Shown: positions 48,866 through 61,320, counted from the first letter of the stretch. The stretch: DNA of 64,000 bases from Pseudocercospora fijiensis CIRAD86 (GCF_000340215.1 NW_006921533.1:8165171-8229170), one strand, 5' to 3'. A program made the numbers and translations. The notes: a model not told the origin generated them from the letters alone.

Positions 48866-49560
48866 GTGCTTCAGCTTACACACACACATACGACATGGTC
48901 CTCTTGGGCCAGCATGCATACCAAAGCACCGCACAGCGGTTGCTCTATGACTTCGTGAGATGCATTGAGGCGCGCTGCGACCTCTAAAAGCATTGGACAT
49001 GAGATACGAATACCACACAGAAAATGGTACGAGAGCTGTACCATAGAAAACCACAAAAAAAGAGACTCGGATAGCAGAGAAGATGGTACGATAGCGGTAC
49101 CATAGCGAACCACAAAAAATGAGAACTGGTTTCTCCCAAAAACTCCTTCCTTCCCTTCTCCGCTCAATTTAGCTTCGCGTTCTTCAATCCCTCTTCACCG
49201 CCTTCTGTTGTTGCTCAGTTCATGCACTCTGATGTACTTCATGCTCGCGATCCGTAACAACTGCCTGCCTCATCAAGGTTCGTGGTGCTTGCTCTGCAGT
49301 TCACGGTCTTTCAACGTGTTCTGCAGACTTGGCATGCTCATCAAAGGCAGTCGCGTACTTCCACAAGTATGTATAAGTGAGAAGGATGAGTGTAAGAGCT
49401 CACGATGCTTCGAAGGGCTCGGTATGCATTGTGTCCCCCCCAAGTACGTATAAAAATCTATGAGCGACATCATTGAGATCTATGGGCGTACAGCGTGCAA
49501 TGAAAATTACTGTTCTTTAACACGTCCTTACAATCAAGATTGAGAACAGTCCTCGTATAG
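48866..49560. other. 3' side of the helicase, intergenic
   Basis: Normal-composition sequence with the probable 3' untranslated region of the helicase, including two similar hairpins (49024-49044 and 49083-49103). The remainder has only short frames. Confidence 0.5.
49024..49125 (+). repeat. Duplicated hairpin plus A-rich element in the helicase 3' region
   Basis: Two copies about 60 bp apart each have a 7-bp perfect stem (atggtac / gtaccat) with a 7-base loop (49024-49044 and 49083-49103), followed by a near-identical A-rich segment around aaccacaaaaaa. The stems are identical, while the loops differ at 3 of 7 positions. This pattern suits a structured RNA or protein-binding element in the 3' UTR. 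Confidence 0.7.
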
Positions 49561-50575
49561 AGGCCCTGTGCGCTAAATTTTCTTGTAATCGGTAAGTATC
49601 GTTGCTGTTTATTTCTTAGATCTTATAGAAGGTAAGAAATCTGAAATCTAAGAAAATCTAGCGCTAGCTCTCGAGAGTTTAGACCTTGGTTATTCTCTTA
49701 GTATAGTCTATAATCAATCCGGGATTGCAATCTAGATTAGCTTAGCAATCTAATCTACTAGCTTATTCCTACTAACTACTAAGCAATCTAATTCTAATCT
49801 AATCCGGCCTCTTTCTAAAGCAATCTAATTTAATTTAGCCCTTTTTAAAGCAATCTAATTTAATCTAGCCTTATCTAGGGGCTAAAGGGCTAAATTAGGT
49901 AGGCTTAGCAATTTAATCTAATTTAATTTAGCTTATTCTTGCTAATTTAGCAATCTAATCTAATCTAATCTAGCCCCTATTAAAGCAATCTAATCTAGGG
50001 ATCCTAGTAGCAACCTAATTTAATTTAGGGGGGTCTAGATATAGGCTCGATATAATAAAGTAGATATAGCCTAGGCTAGTAGGTTAGGTTACTAAGTATA
50101 TATATTAAGGATAGCGGCGCTACGGGATGCTTTAATATTTAAAAAGATATAAGATTTAAGAACTTCGAGTAAATTTTTTTTATCTTTAAGTCTACTACTA
50201 CGTTTTTTATAGTTCTACTACGCTAAAGGCTAAAGGGGTAGTAAGGAGAGGATCGAAGTATCTTAGTAATACGCTTTGCTAGGTTGTCGATAGAAGCAAG
50301 TACTATATAGAAGTAGGAAAGGATAATACTAGTAAGTCGAGGAGGAAGTATTAGATTTATATCCCGTCTAGCACTTGCGGGATTTTCTAGCTACTTGTAA
50401 TCTTACGGAATAGTACTAAACTCTACTGTCTAGTACCTTTTACTCCAAATCGATGCGGAGCGGAGGGCTACTTAGGAAATCTAGGTCTAGACTCTAGAAG
50501 ATACTTTAGTACCGCAATTATCTAGTTCTAGTTCGAATCCTGCCTGCCTTGTACTCACTCCGTTCTATTTGAATG
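49560..50575. mobile_element. Small RIP relic with degenerate tandem repeat
   Basis: A 1-kb TpA-rich island lies in otherwise normal gene space. From about 49730 to 50035 a unit related to gcaatctaatttaatttagcc recurs at least eight times with variable spacing. No coding remnant was identified. Composition changes at both edges are sharp. Confidence 0.6.
50460..50555 (+). other. Possible tRNA-like or SINE remnant (B box)
   Basis: The word gttcgaatc (within agttcgaatcctgcc at about 50527-50541) fits the RNA polymerase III B-box consensus GWTCRANNC, located at the edge of the RIP relic. A convincing A box could not be found upstream, and no full cloverleaf folds by eye. A mutated tRNA gene or tRNA-derived SINE is possible; chance is also possible. 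Confidence 0.25.
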
Positions 50576-50860
50576 AACTAGTTATTGAGATACCTTAGTC
50601 GTAAGAAATCCTTGGAGTCGCTTATGTATGTAGCTCGAAAGATTCGCCGTGGCTTGAAAGGAGAGATGCGGAGAAGGCGGAGGGCAAGAGAGCTGAGCGG
50701 AAGGGTTTAGGTACTTACGTCTGAGTGAAAGAGCTATCAAAGTCTTTCGGGTCAGGATGCTCATGAAGTCCACCTTCTCCACCCACATCTATACAATCAC
50801 AATCAACCAGCCAACCGACAACGCCTCTATACCCATCCCTTCCCCTTCCTTCCACAATAC

Positions 50861-53359
50861 TCAAAACCACCTCCTCCCCACCATCTTCCCCACCCTCCTC
50901 TCCCCCTCAAACTCCTCCCTAGGCCCCAACACCCCAAAAACCCCATTCCCCTCCCCAATGAAAAAATCCAAATCAAAAATCCCTCCGAAATCCCCCACAC
51001 AAAAGCTCGCTCTGACATGCACCCCTCCCTCCCTCTTCTTCGCCTCCTCACTCAAAAAAGGTCCCAAGAATTGAGTGACTTTGGATGCAAGGGCGTGAGG
51101 AGAGAATTTCGTGCGTAATTCTCGTTCCCAGTTGTTGGATTCATCATCGGTGATGCGGACGAGAGCGGTAGAAGAGGAAGAGCGGGAATCAGTCCAATAT
51201 TCGATTATTTCCGCCGCGCGATCGGAAGCTTCGAAAGTGGTGACGAGCCAGAAAGATAAGATGAGAGATTGAAGGTTATGGAGATGTTTCATGGAAGAAA
51301 AAAGAGGGGTTGTGATAGGGGTGGGGGAGAGGAGGATAGCGGAGCCTTTGTAGCCGCAGAATTTGAGTTCGCGGATTGTGGAGGCGTGGGAAGAGGTGAG
51401 GGTGTGGAGCATGGGGGGTGTGTTTGTCCAGCCGTATTGTGGGGAAAAGGGGGAGGGAGGGGTGGAAGGGGGTTGGGAGGCGAGGGTGTAGATGGTGGAT
51501 TTGTCTTCGCCTTCGAGGTCCATGCGTTCGTTTTCGTCGATGAGGTCGCGGACGTCTTCGCCGTCTTGGCCCCAGGTGTTGCCGAGAGGGCTTGAGATGC
51601 CAATCATGACGATTTTTTGCAGAGGAGAGGCGTGCAAGGCGCGGACGATCTCTCTGCGTTCGTCGCGTGGCATGCCGCCTTCGATTTTGATGCTTTGGAC
51701 TTTTTGCATCCTGGCTGCGAAGCTGGTGATGAAGTGTCTCCGCCGACTTCTGGCTCCGTAGTCGTGGCATTCGTCTTCTTCCGTCGCTGGCTCACCGTAG
51801 TTCCTGAACATCGTGTCGACTCGTAGATCTAGCAGCGTTCTACCCAGATTCTCAATCACTGCATCGACACGCTCGGAGATATCGGCAGAAACGCCACGAG
51901 GTGAGAAGAAGTGATCCATTGGCCAAGCCAAGCACTGAAGATTTGGGTGAGCTTCCATAAACGCCAGTCCAGCAAGATCGAGTGCCACGATCCCGTTGTG
52001 GGGTGGTAGCGTCTCGGGGGTGATTCCTGGTATCTTTGCGTGATCCAGGAGGTAGAGACCAGGTGGCAGCATATTGTCTGGGGTGACGCAGTTCCTGAAC
52101 TGAAATGCGCGCAAGTGCGGAAATCGGCACTTGAAGAGATCCAAGTAGAAGGAGCACCAATTTGCAAAGCCCTTCGAGTCCTGCGGTTGAGGAGTGTTGA
52201 GAACCCAATCCAGATTCAACGAGGTTAAAGTAGCGCTCGCATTATGAAGCATGGCGGTCGCCACTTGCGCAGAAGAGACCCTTTCTCGCTGCATTTTTGA
52301 TAAAGCCGGGCTGTATGGCCGGAGCGAGCTATCGGGGTCAAGCAAGTTGCCACGATACGCCATCTCAGCTCGAGCAGCCCTTGAGAGTTTGGCGCGTGCA
52401 AGGTGCGGAGGTAGATCAGTGAGGTTTTCCAGAGCCTCGAAGATGCGCTCATCAAAGTCGTGCGATGCTTCGAAGAGCTCTTCAAGCGGATGTCGATCGA
52501 GCGGCGAGCTGACCCAACCTGGATCTCGACCACTCCGAGCCAACTCTTCCCTCCTCTTCTGCGCCTCCAACCACATCGAGTAGTTCTCGCCCGCCTGTGC
52601 TTCCACAAGTACAGAATTGCAAGTCGTCCGATAGTGCCCGCCAAGCCCATCCTGAAGCTCATGATACACCCCTCCTCTGGAATACACAAATTGATCCCCA
52701 GTAATCGTCGCATTGACATGCGTAGTCCCAGGCCTAAGCGGTAACCGTCGAAACCTCAAACTCTCCAACCCCTCAAACCTCAACCTCTCAGCCAAACCAT
52801 ACCGATCCGCCTCCATAAACTCCACCAACCCCGTCCCCACCCTACAATTCTCAACCCACAACTTCCTCACAGCCACACAATCCCTCCTCTCCACATCAAA
52901 AAACCCCCTCAAAATCCCATCCACAATCCAAGGATGTCCCAAAACAATCCTGACAGTACTCACATTCCTCATCTCCCTGACCGCCATCTTCACCAACTCC
53001 ACCGTCCTCCAATCACTCGACAACGTCTGCGAACAAAACGGCAGGTGCGGCAACTCATTGAAAATCCCGGGCGGACTCAAATGGCAATGATACGTGAGCG
53101 TGTGCACTTCCCGGGCGATCCAAGGCTTTTGGATCAAAATGAGCAGTTTTTTCAGCATGGGTGTGTCGTCGTGTTCGTCTGTGGCATCGAGGTCGGGATG
53201 GTAAGTGCGACAATCCGTCAACTCTAGGTCGCGCCAGATCAGAGGGGTGGCGAGTTTGTAGTACCATTTCGATGTGAGGTTGAGGGCACAGAGGTCTGGG
53301 CGGGAGAGGCGGGAGAGAATTTCTTGGATGAGCTCTTCGGGGAGGTCGTGGAGGTTCAT
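50861..53359 (-). CDS. F-box protein with long C-terminal region
   Basis: A single uninterrupted minus-strand frame of 832 aa starts M-N-L-H-D-L-P-E-E-L-I. Residues about 3-48 form an F-box (L-P-x-E-L-x2-E-I-L-S-R-L, then L-C-A-L-N-L-T-S-K, ending W-R-D-L). Such boxes bind Skp1 in SCF ubiquitin ligases, with the remainder selecting substrate. The rest contains scattered Leu-rich stretches reminiscent of irregular LRR or beta-solenoid segments, a Pro-rich piece near residue 640 and an acidic D-G-E-D-V-R-D-L-I-D-E-N-E-R stretch, but no recognised WD40 or other domain. The gene is intronless, which is common for fungal F-box genes. It lies next to a RIP relic. The substrate is unknown. Confidence 0.87.
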   Translation of the reverse strand: MNLHDLPEELIQEILSRLSRPDLCALNLTSKWYYKLATPLIWRDLELTDCRTYHPDLDATDEHDDTPMLKKLLILIQKPWIAREVHTLTYHCHLSPPGIFNELPHLPFCSQTLSSDWRTVELVKMAVREMRNVSTVRIVLGHPWIVDGILRGFFDVERRDCVAVRKLWVENCRVGTGLVEFMEADRYGLAERLRFEGLESLRFRRLPLRPGTTHVNATITGDQFVYSRGGVYHELQDGLGGHYRTTCNSVLVEAQAGENYSMWLEAQKRREELARSGRDPGWVSSPLDRHPLEELFEASHDFDERIFEALENLTDLPPHLARAKLSRAARAEMAYRGNLLDPDSSLRPYSPALSKMQRERVSSAQVATAMLHNASATLTSLNLDWVLNTPQPQDSKGFANWCSFYLDLFKCRFPHLRAFQFRNCVTPDNMLPPGLYLLDHAKIPGITPETLPPHNGIVALDLAGLAFMEAHPNLQCLAWPMDHFFSPRGVSADISERVDAVIENLGRTLLDLRVDTMFRNYGEPATEEDECHDYGARSRRRHFITSFAARMQKVQSIKIEGGMPRDERREIVRALHASPLQKIVMIGISSPLGNTWGQDGEDVRDLIDENERMDLEGEDKSTIYTLASQPPSTPPSPFSPQYGWTNTPPMLHTLTSSHASTIRELKFCGYKGSAILLSPTPITTPLFSSMKHLHNLQSLILSFWLVTTFEASDRAAEIIEYWTDSRSSSSTALVRITDDESNNWERELRTKFSPHALASKVTQFLGPFLSEEAKKREGGVHVRASFCVGDFGGIFDLDFFIGEGNGVFGVLGPREEFEGERRVGKMVGRRWF

Positions 53360-54072
53360 GGTGGGCGCATTCTAAACTGTTTCTTTCTGTGCCGATTCAA
53401 GATTTCATGTGATCAATCTTCGAAGGTTGTGTTGGGGTGTTTGAGAACATGCCAAGAAGGGAGGCTGCGGATGCGATCGGTCCGGCCACACGTCATGCCG
53501 AAGCCGAAGACAACGACATGGCAACTGCAAACAATCACAATGCTGACCTAAGCAACACCGAAACATGCCAGCACCGTAAAGAACAGCAAAACGACACTCC
53601 CTCAACACAAAATCTCACTTTGAACATATGCGCAAACACAGAAGTTGTCATAACAATGGCAAAAGGAACGGGGTATATATATCAGGTATATCTCTGCACA
53701 AGTCGCAGCAGAGCATGCCGACCCAATTCTCTTCCTTCAATTCTTATCATAAACTCCCCCCAAAAAACAGCCGCCCACCCATCCACTCAGCGACAGGAAG
53801 AATAAAAAAAGTGATGTGAACAGACAGACATTAAGTCGAGCTGCGCCGCCTCCATAAAAAGAACTCCTCTTCCTCCACGGGTGCAAAAAAGATAACGTGC
53901 GCCGATATCCTATTCCCGATCCCATGGCCATACGTACGTACTGTGTTCCTCCAACCAGCGAGGGAAGTGTCTTTTGAATTCTTGATCCATCTTGAGCATC
54001 CATCATGCAAACATTGACTTTCTTTGCAAGTAACACTTACAACAAAACCGACTTTCTCATAGCAAGGTTATT
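53360..54072. other. Intergenic between F-box and TeaA-like genes
   Basis: 713 bp containing the promoter of the F-box gene and the 3' region of the TeaA-like gene, both minus strand. Only short frames are present (for example 53437-53805 plus); none is recognisable. Confidence 0.5.
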
Positions 54073-57000
54073 TTACAGCAAACCTCCTCCCACACGAACC
54101 GCCGGGTGTGTTGCTGAAGCGGGATTCAATGCGGTAGGGGTGGATTGTTGATCTCGGTCATGTCGTTTGGCACCATCGCTTGTGCCAGGTCGTGTATGAT
54201 CATCATCGTCGTCTAACTCCAGGCCACGCCGCCAATCTGCTAATGTGCTTGAGCCAGGAGTGGTTGCGGAAGTTGGAGTACGCTCGTACTCAAAGCGATC
54301 GGAGAGACGATAATTTTTGTTCGTCGTTTCCCAATGCGTACGCAGCGCGTCCAATTCGCTGGCGAGGGAGTCCAGTGCTAGTGAATTTCGTCCCGCTTCA
54401 CCGCCAGACTCGGCCCCAGCAGAGTATGTACTGTCACCACTGTTAGACAAGTTTCGGGTGTGGGTCTTGGTGAGATGGTTTGAGCCACCAGTAGCATCGC
54501 TCGCTTCACTGATGCTGGGTGGCCGCTGATGGACACTGCCGTTCAGCGTTGGAATTTCTCCTGGATCGCGCATGCGAGATTGTCGTCGGTAGTTGTCAAC
54601 GCTCGATTCCACCTGATCCAGCAACAATTGAACCTTGTTTTCTGCATCCTTGGCCCGTTCTTCAAGGAGTGCATTCTCCTTTTGTAGCCGCTCCATGTCG
54701 GATCTTGACGTTGCCACGGTCGTCTGCAAAGCAGCAAGATCGCTTTGCGCGGACGCATGCGAAGTCTTGGCTCGTGTGAGCTCAGTCTGCGTGCTCTGCA
54801 GCTGCTCTTGCATCTTGGCGATGCGGCCTTCCATTTCTTCGACAGTGCTCTGCAGGCTGGAGTGCTGCTTGGACATCTCTTGTAGCATTTTCTCCCTCTC
54901 TGCTTCGACATCGTCGGAGGAGTGATTGCTGGATGTGCTCTTGGTCGATTCAATATCGTCCTTTGCCTTGTCAAGCTTCTTCTTCAGGTCCCCGTTCTCG
55001 TTCTTAACGCGCTGCATCTCCTGTTTCATCTTAGAGAGCATCTTCTCAGTCCCACGCAAGTACTTGACTGCGGCTTGATGGTCATTGTCCAGCGCTGCAA
55101 GTTTCTCCTCATACTCGCGCTTCATTTGTTCGCCTCGAACATTGATCTCTTCAAACTGTGCCTTCAGCTCCTCGTGGGCCTTGGAGTTTGCTTCGAGCTG
55201 CTGCTCCAGATCTCGGACGCGATGCAGGTCTGGTGTGCTGAAGCGTTGCATGCTTGGCGAATCCAGCGCGCGAGACCTGCGCTTCTCAGCTGGATTTATC
55301 CCACGTTCGTTCAAGATCTCCTTGAGCGATGCGTGCTGCACGGAAAGTGCGTTTGTCTCCAGCATGTGCCGTTCAAGTTTTTGTTCGAGCTCTGCCTTTT
55401 CAGCATTGAGGGCCTGGTTCTCCTTCATGGCGCCCTGCAACTGCTTCCGAATCGACAGGCCCTCGCGGCTGGCTTGCTCTTGATACGCCTCTAGCCCAGC
55501 AATGCGTTCTTCGGCACGTCGCAGCTTCTCGGCAGCAGAATCTGCGGCGGCTTGGTTCTGCCGGACCATGGCATTGGCGGCTTCGACTTGCTGCTGCAAA
55601 ATCGCGACACGCTCATCGTGTGCCTCACCGTCACTACTGTCCCGCTGACTGATTTGGCCAAGGCCAGTGAGAACAGCTTCCCGATGAGTCCTCGCTTCTG
55701 CTGCGTGCTTCTCGGCAAGTTCTTCGGCATCTCTAAGTCGTCGAGTTGCGCTGTCAAGGTCAGTGATGCGCTGCTCATGCTGTGTCTTGAGCTCGCGCAA
55801 GCTCCTTTCGAGCTGGTCGCGGTTGTTGCGTTCTTCCTCAAGCTTCCGCTCCAAAAGCTCAGCTTTGTCGCCCGAAGCAGTGAGAGCCTCTCGCAGACTG
55901 ATCAGTGTAGTCGTGTGATCCTTGCCCTCCGCTGTCAATGCGTCGAGCTTCTTGCTGAGCTCTTCCTTGTCAACAGTGAGAATCTTATGCCGGGTCAAGA
56001 TCTCGGCAAGGCTGGCGGCAGCTTCGCGGTGGGCCTTTTGTGCTTCATGCAGTTCCGAACGCAGACTTTCGATTTCCGAAGTGTGCTGTTGCCGGTATGT
56101 GTCCAACTCTGCAGCGCGCTTCTGCGCAGCCTCTGCCGTGTCCTCTGCGAGCTCGCGAGCCTTCTTTTCTGCTTCGATCTCTTGGATCAAAGAGTCCATT
56201 CGGCGGCTGAGCTCAGTTTGCGCCTCCAAGGATGATGCAAGCCGTCTACTGATATCGTTGCTGCGATCGAGTGTTTTCGGTTCACCGTCTTGGCCGGCCA
56301 GCTTAGCTTTAGCGAAGACAGCTTCGTTGATCGCAACGTCTCGCTGCTTTTCAACCTCCGCAATACGCTCGGCAGCGTTTTTGCTCTGCTCTTCAATGGT
56401 CTCCTGCACCTTGGCAAGCTCTGATCGCATCCTCAACAAAGCTTCGATCAGTGGCTTGTCGTCATCTTTGAAGGCATCATTGACACGCTCATCAAATACC
56501 GGCGATTCTGTGACCCGGGATTGATATCCACATTTCTTGGCCAGGAGCAGCTCGGAGGCGTACCACGCGTTTTTCTGTCTTAGCAGCTCGATCTCTCGGG
56601 CAGTATCATCAATCTGCTGGTGGAAAGCCGGCGATGAGCCTATACCTGAATCCATGGGAAGTTCGCGTTCCTCTGATATCTGCCTGACCTTGGAGATCGG
56701 ACCGCCATCCATGGAGGGTCTGGGTGTACCCTCAGACTTTGAGTGCTGCTGTCGGGAATCGTTCCGTGATTCGGTGCGCGATGCATTCCTGCCTTGAATG
56801 TCAAAAGACGTTTGTTGTTGTTGCTGTTGTGAAGGTTGATAGGTCTCAGGCTTCACGCCTGAAGGCTGTGAATACTGATCTCCATCTTCCTCAAAGCTTG
56901 GAGACATCGGCATCCCACGATCTCTCTGCACAGGTGAAGCTCGATGAGTCTCAGAGGTCATGACATTTTCCATCCCCTGCGGTCGCTCATTCTCGTTGGA

Positions 57001-58855
57001 CGGGCTGAAGGCACGATCTGGCGTCCTCGAAGGTTGCCTGGCAACCGGTTGTGGTCCTGGTTGTCGTTGCGCAGGAGCTTGTGGAGGCGGGCCTACAGGT
57101 GCGGGTAATTGGCCTTGCGCGCGAGGAAGCCTTGATGCGCCGTCTGGTGAGCGTATGCGAGTGTTATCCCCATGCTCGCGGTCCATGAGCTCTGCTCTAG
57201 GTGGTCCCCGTCCTCGTGAGCCGGCACGATCATTACTAGGGTGTCTAGCCTGCTGCACTCTCTCATTCGGAGGTGTTTGCGTAGAGTCTGGCGGGTATCG
57301 TATCTTGCTCGTATCCAAAAAGTAGGCCAGTCCGAGCTCGACAGGATCTCTGGGCGCGCTACTAGGCTCACCTGCAAGAACCACAATCTGTTTTCCAACC
57401 GTGGTCATGCTGTGTCCAGATCTTGGGCTCGGGCTCGGGCCCATATTCTGGAAAGTGTACCATCTCCTTGAGCTTATTCGGAATGCCGCCAAATCGCCAA
57501 GATCATTGCCCTCCTCATTACGACCTCCGAATATGTACATTACATCTCCCACCAATGCCGCCGCATGTCCCTCCCGAGGCGACGGAATGTATCCTATGCA
57601 GTCCAACTGCACCCAAGAGTTCGATGCGGGCGAGTATGACCATACATCGTTGTACCAGTGAATGCCATCAGTACCGCCAAAGAGATATAGTCGATCTTGC
57701 CATGTAATAATGGTGTGATTCGTTCGAGCGGGTGGTATCTGGCCATGAGGAGGACCGCCGTCTATCGTGTTCTGAATAAGGATTTCCCATCTGTTGGTGG
57801 CTTGCTGTAGGGCATTGAGATCGAAGGCGACCAAGTCATTAAAAAAGTATCCTTCGACTTGACCACCAAAGATGTAAATTTTGCTGCCCAGGATGTTCAA
57901 AGTGTGGCCATAACGACCTGGCGGTCTCGGTCCCGCAGGCAAGGCTCTCGACCACTGCTTGGTGGCTGCACACGATCAGACACATGATGGCGAAGAACTC
58001 ATCAGATGGGAGGGTGAACTTACAGGTGTTAAGCAGGTAGAGGGTGTCGTCCAGCATATCGCCCTCGTCCATTTTCGTGTCACCACCAAAAACGATAAAG
58101 GCATTGCCAACGAGCAAGCTGGCGTGGCCTACTCTTGGGCCTGGGCCTTCACTAGTGGTGGCTACTGGGAAGCAAGTCATGCTGCCTGTTGCTTGAGGGC
58201 CGGCTTCCACCATCCACAGATCGCCCTTCACGGTGCTTCCATTGATGAGACCACCCATCAAATATATCGAACCGTCCTTACTGGCACTGGCATTGACTGC
58301 AGCGCCGTATCGAGGGAAGGGATTCGAATGTGTGACTGTGAAGTTCAGCCTTCGCTGTGACCATGGGTATGGGGATGCAGGCTGATCCTGCGAAGGCCGC
58401 TGGCCCATTGGGAATCTCTGTTGCTGTCAAATGGTCAGTATGGCGAGCGCGACCATGTCTCTCGATTTCCATGTGCGACATACTGCATCTCGACTCGAGT
58501 CTCTTGCCTCGCGCAATGATTTCTGCTCTGGGCTCATGCTTAGCGGTGCAGCAGGTCTCGCGCCTTCCTCCTTGGTGGTCATGACCCGCTCATCCGGCGG
58601 CGGTCGGGATTGAAAAGACGGCTTCTCTGATAGCGAGCTCAAGGTCCCATTGACACTACCAGTGTGCGCGGGTGGCGGTGTCGGTGTCGGCGAGGCCGGC
58701 TTCGCGCCATTGGGCAGGCCATTCAATGTTGGTATAGCGCTTTGCGGGCCATCTCGCGAGAGGGTATCCCTCGTAGCGTGTAAGGATGGCGCATTTGGAT
58801 TGGCAGGTCGCGGTTCGGGTGCGCCCTTCTTGGACGACTTGAATAGGAATGACAT
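54073..58855 (-). CDS. teaA: Kelch-repeat cell-end marker, Tea1/TeaA-like
   Basis: Three minus-strand exons (58484-58855, 58024-58423, 54073-57965) give about 1554 aa; introns are about 60 and 58 nt (the first acceptor could lie 6 nt further on). The start M-S-F-L-F-K-S-S-K-K was chosen because family members begin the same way, though the frame is open further upstream. Residues about 150-475 hold Kelch repeats with repeated G-R-x-G-H and F-G-G motifs forming a beta-propeller. A low-complexity Pro/Gln/Ser region follows (about 480-690), then a very long coiled coil (about 700-1400) rich in Glu, Leu, Lys and Arg, then a Ser-rich tail. Tea1/TeaA rides on growing microtubule ends and marks the growth site at hyphal tips. 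Length agrees with filamentous-fungal TeaA proteins. Confidence 0.92.
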
Positions 58856-59192
58856 GCTTCGTGCGTCGGCGTGGGTGTCGGCGTCGGCGGCGGCGGCGGC
58901 GTGATGGCGATGGGTCGTGTAGGTGTATTTGCGCGATGCCAACGATTACAATTACTCGAGCGGCATGCAGGCTCCAGACGGCGCCGCCGCAGCAATGTCC
59001 AGTGTGCAGCAGGTCAGGGCGGCGGATGCGAGCTTGCGCGGTGTCCCCGTACCCTCATCCGCGTGCAATGGCGACGGGGCGGACGGCAGGATGGGTGGGC
59101 GAGGTGCGCGCGCGGCGCAGTGGTCGGCGGAGGGTGGTTGACGTTGTCGTGGGCTGGGCTGGGCTGGGAGGTTGGAATGCTGCTCTCCCTGA

Positions 59193-59240
59193 AGCGTGGA
59201 GCGTGGAGCGTGAAGCGTAAAGCGTAAAGCGCAAAGCGTA
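59193..59240. repeat. Heptamer array (agcgtgg/agcgtaa)n
   Basis: About seven consecutive 7-bp units, with a gradient from agcgtgg to agcgtaa forms. Confidence 0.85.
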
Positions 59241-61268
59241 TGAGATTGGCCGCTCCAGCACGTTTCCTGCCTGGGCCTGGCACTGAGACTACCGTGCTCC
59301 ACCAGCACGAACAGTCACACGCAGTTAGTTGTACAACGCGCAGTGTGATGCCAGCGCTGTCCCACGTCTCTGTTGGTGATGATGATCGCTGTGCAACAAA
59401 ATTCTGAAGATTCTAGGGGATTAACAGGATACGCCGATACGGATAGTGCAAATGGGGCCCATGCTTCCCGGCACAGAAAAGGCTATATCAAGCCTAATGC
59501 GATCGACGTTTGCGCTATCGATCCTGATTGCAAGCCTGAGGCCTCCATACTGCTGCCGTGCGATGATTTTCCTGGTAGACAGATGCATACTACAACGCTG
59601 CCGACCCCATCCAGCGTTTGTCGACGTTTCCTTTCCCAGACCCGAAGACCTGGTGCCACTTCTGTTCGAAATGAGCGTGCGGGTTCACGATGTCGGCTGA
59701 GGCCCGGCCGACCATAGCGGCGGTTTCAGGTGTGCAGTCGTTCAGCCTTCAGGGGCCTGCTGTCGATCTGCCCTTCCAAAAGTACACAAGCGCCGTGGAC
59801 GTGGACGTCTTTTCCCACCTGCATCTTCCACCATCATCAATGCCTCGCTTGACACGCTCAAAGTCAGCGGCACGCGACCTACGAGGGCAGGCAAGGCAGT
59901 GTTTGCAACCACACGTGTTTGGCTCGTTCTGTATGATGCCGTGTGCGGCGCGGGGCCTTGACGCAGGACTTGAAGTCAAACGTGCTTCCTTGCCCTTGCA
60001 GCGAGCTCTTCGACACCACGACACCTCTTTGCAGCCTGAGATCTGCACAAGGGACGACCACATACGTATCTTGTTGTGCTCCTGGACAATCCTCAGCCCT
60101 CCGAAACTTCATCTCCACAGCGAGCCTCTTTTGCCTTTCCTTGGCCGTGGAGCTGGGACGGCAGAAAAGCGACTCGGCAGTGAGAACCTAGAAGCAGGGG
60201 GCAGCGCCTGTTCTGTCTGCCACTGAATTGAAAAGACGTCTTCTTCGTCTTGGAAGCAGCATCACCGATCTCCAAGAGCATGTTATTATTATTGCCAATG
60301 ACCATAGCTGGCACAAGCAAGAACACAGTGTTGTCGCTTATAGAAGCCTGGTAGATAAAACCGTTCTCCGATCGAGGACCAGAATTTCAGACAAACATCC
60401 AGGATATGCCAGCCATCAAACACCCTTCCTTCTGCTTCTCCATCGGGCAACTGCCCTGATGCTTGTTCGTGGTCGAACTCATCAGAACAAAAACTTACCA
60501 CTCCACTCCTCCTGCGGACCTGCACTGAAGACATGAATTATTCTCCAGGCCACCGGTTCTTGCTTATTAATATTACACCGTCACACACGCACCATCAGGC
60601 TGGCAGATGGCACGCGCTCAGACGCGACGCCGGCCAGCCAAGCTTTTCAACCTCCGCACGACCACATGATGAATCGCTCTTGCCTTGCCTCTACGGAGAC
60701 ATGAACACACGCTGAAGCTTGTTAGGGGCCGCGCTTGCTTTGGACTTCTGATCGTGACCATATACCGCTACGCCCCTCTGCAAGAGTCCAACAAGACGCG
60801 CTATTCATTGTCGGAAGACACAAAGTCCTAGCTCTGGACTCATCGATCTTCAGCCTTCCGAATATAATACGTGAGAGCATGCGGGATTCACGTTCCCTGT
60901 ACATCTGAGTATTTAACACCGCAATCCCACAGCTAGACACCAATGCACACACTCTCCATGCAGCAAGCATTGAAAGCGGCACGGCACAATCGCAGCACAC
61001 CATCTCAGCCGACTGCCGAAAGCACCTCAGCGCGCCTGTGACCTGCTGCATAAGCCACAGATTGTTGGTACATCCTATACTACAACCCCAGATGTGAGCA
61101 TCCGCTAGTCTACCGCTAGAAATCTCCAATGACCGGTACATAGGTAAACCTTCTGGCACTCCATCATTCTACAACCGGGTATGGGGACACACTCAGGCTG
61201 TCACACTCAGTATGCACTCCCTGTCGCTGTCCATGCAGTCGGGCAGGAGGTCGGGAGGCTTGGCAGAC

Positions 61269-61320
61269 AGCTACAACTACAGCTACAGCTAAAGCTACAG
61301 CTACAGCTACAGCTACAGCT
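61269..61320. repeat. Hexamer microsatellite (agctac)n
   Basis: About eight to nine copies of agctac with two single-base variants. Both strands are open, giving Ser-Cys or Ser-Tyr type repeats, but no gene is evident. Confidence 0.88.

Noticed and set aside
51269..51770. Several frames of 90-165 codons opposite and within the F-box gene
   Set aside because: They are shadows of one continuous 832-codon frame with a clear N-terminal F-box.
58427..58942. Longer N-terminus for the TeaA-like protein (start about 87 bp upstream)
   Set aside because: The upstream extension is His/Ala/Asp low complexity from a repeat, whereas M-S-F-L-F-K matches how family members begin.
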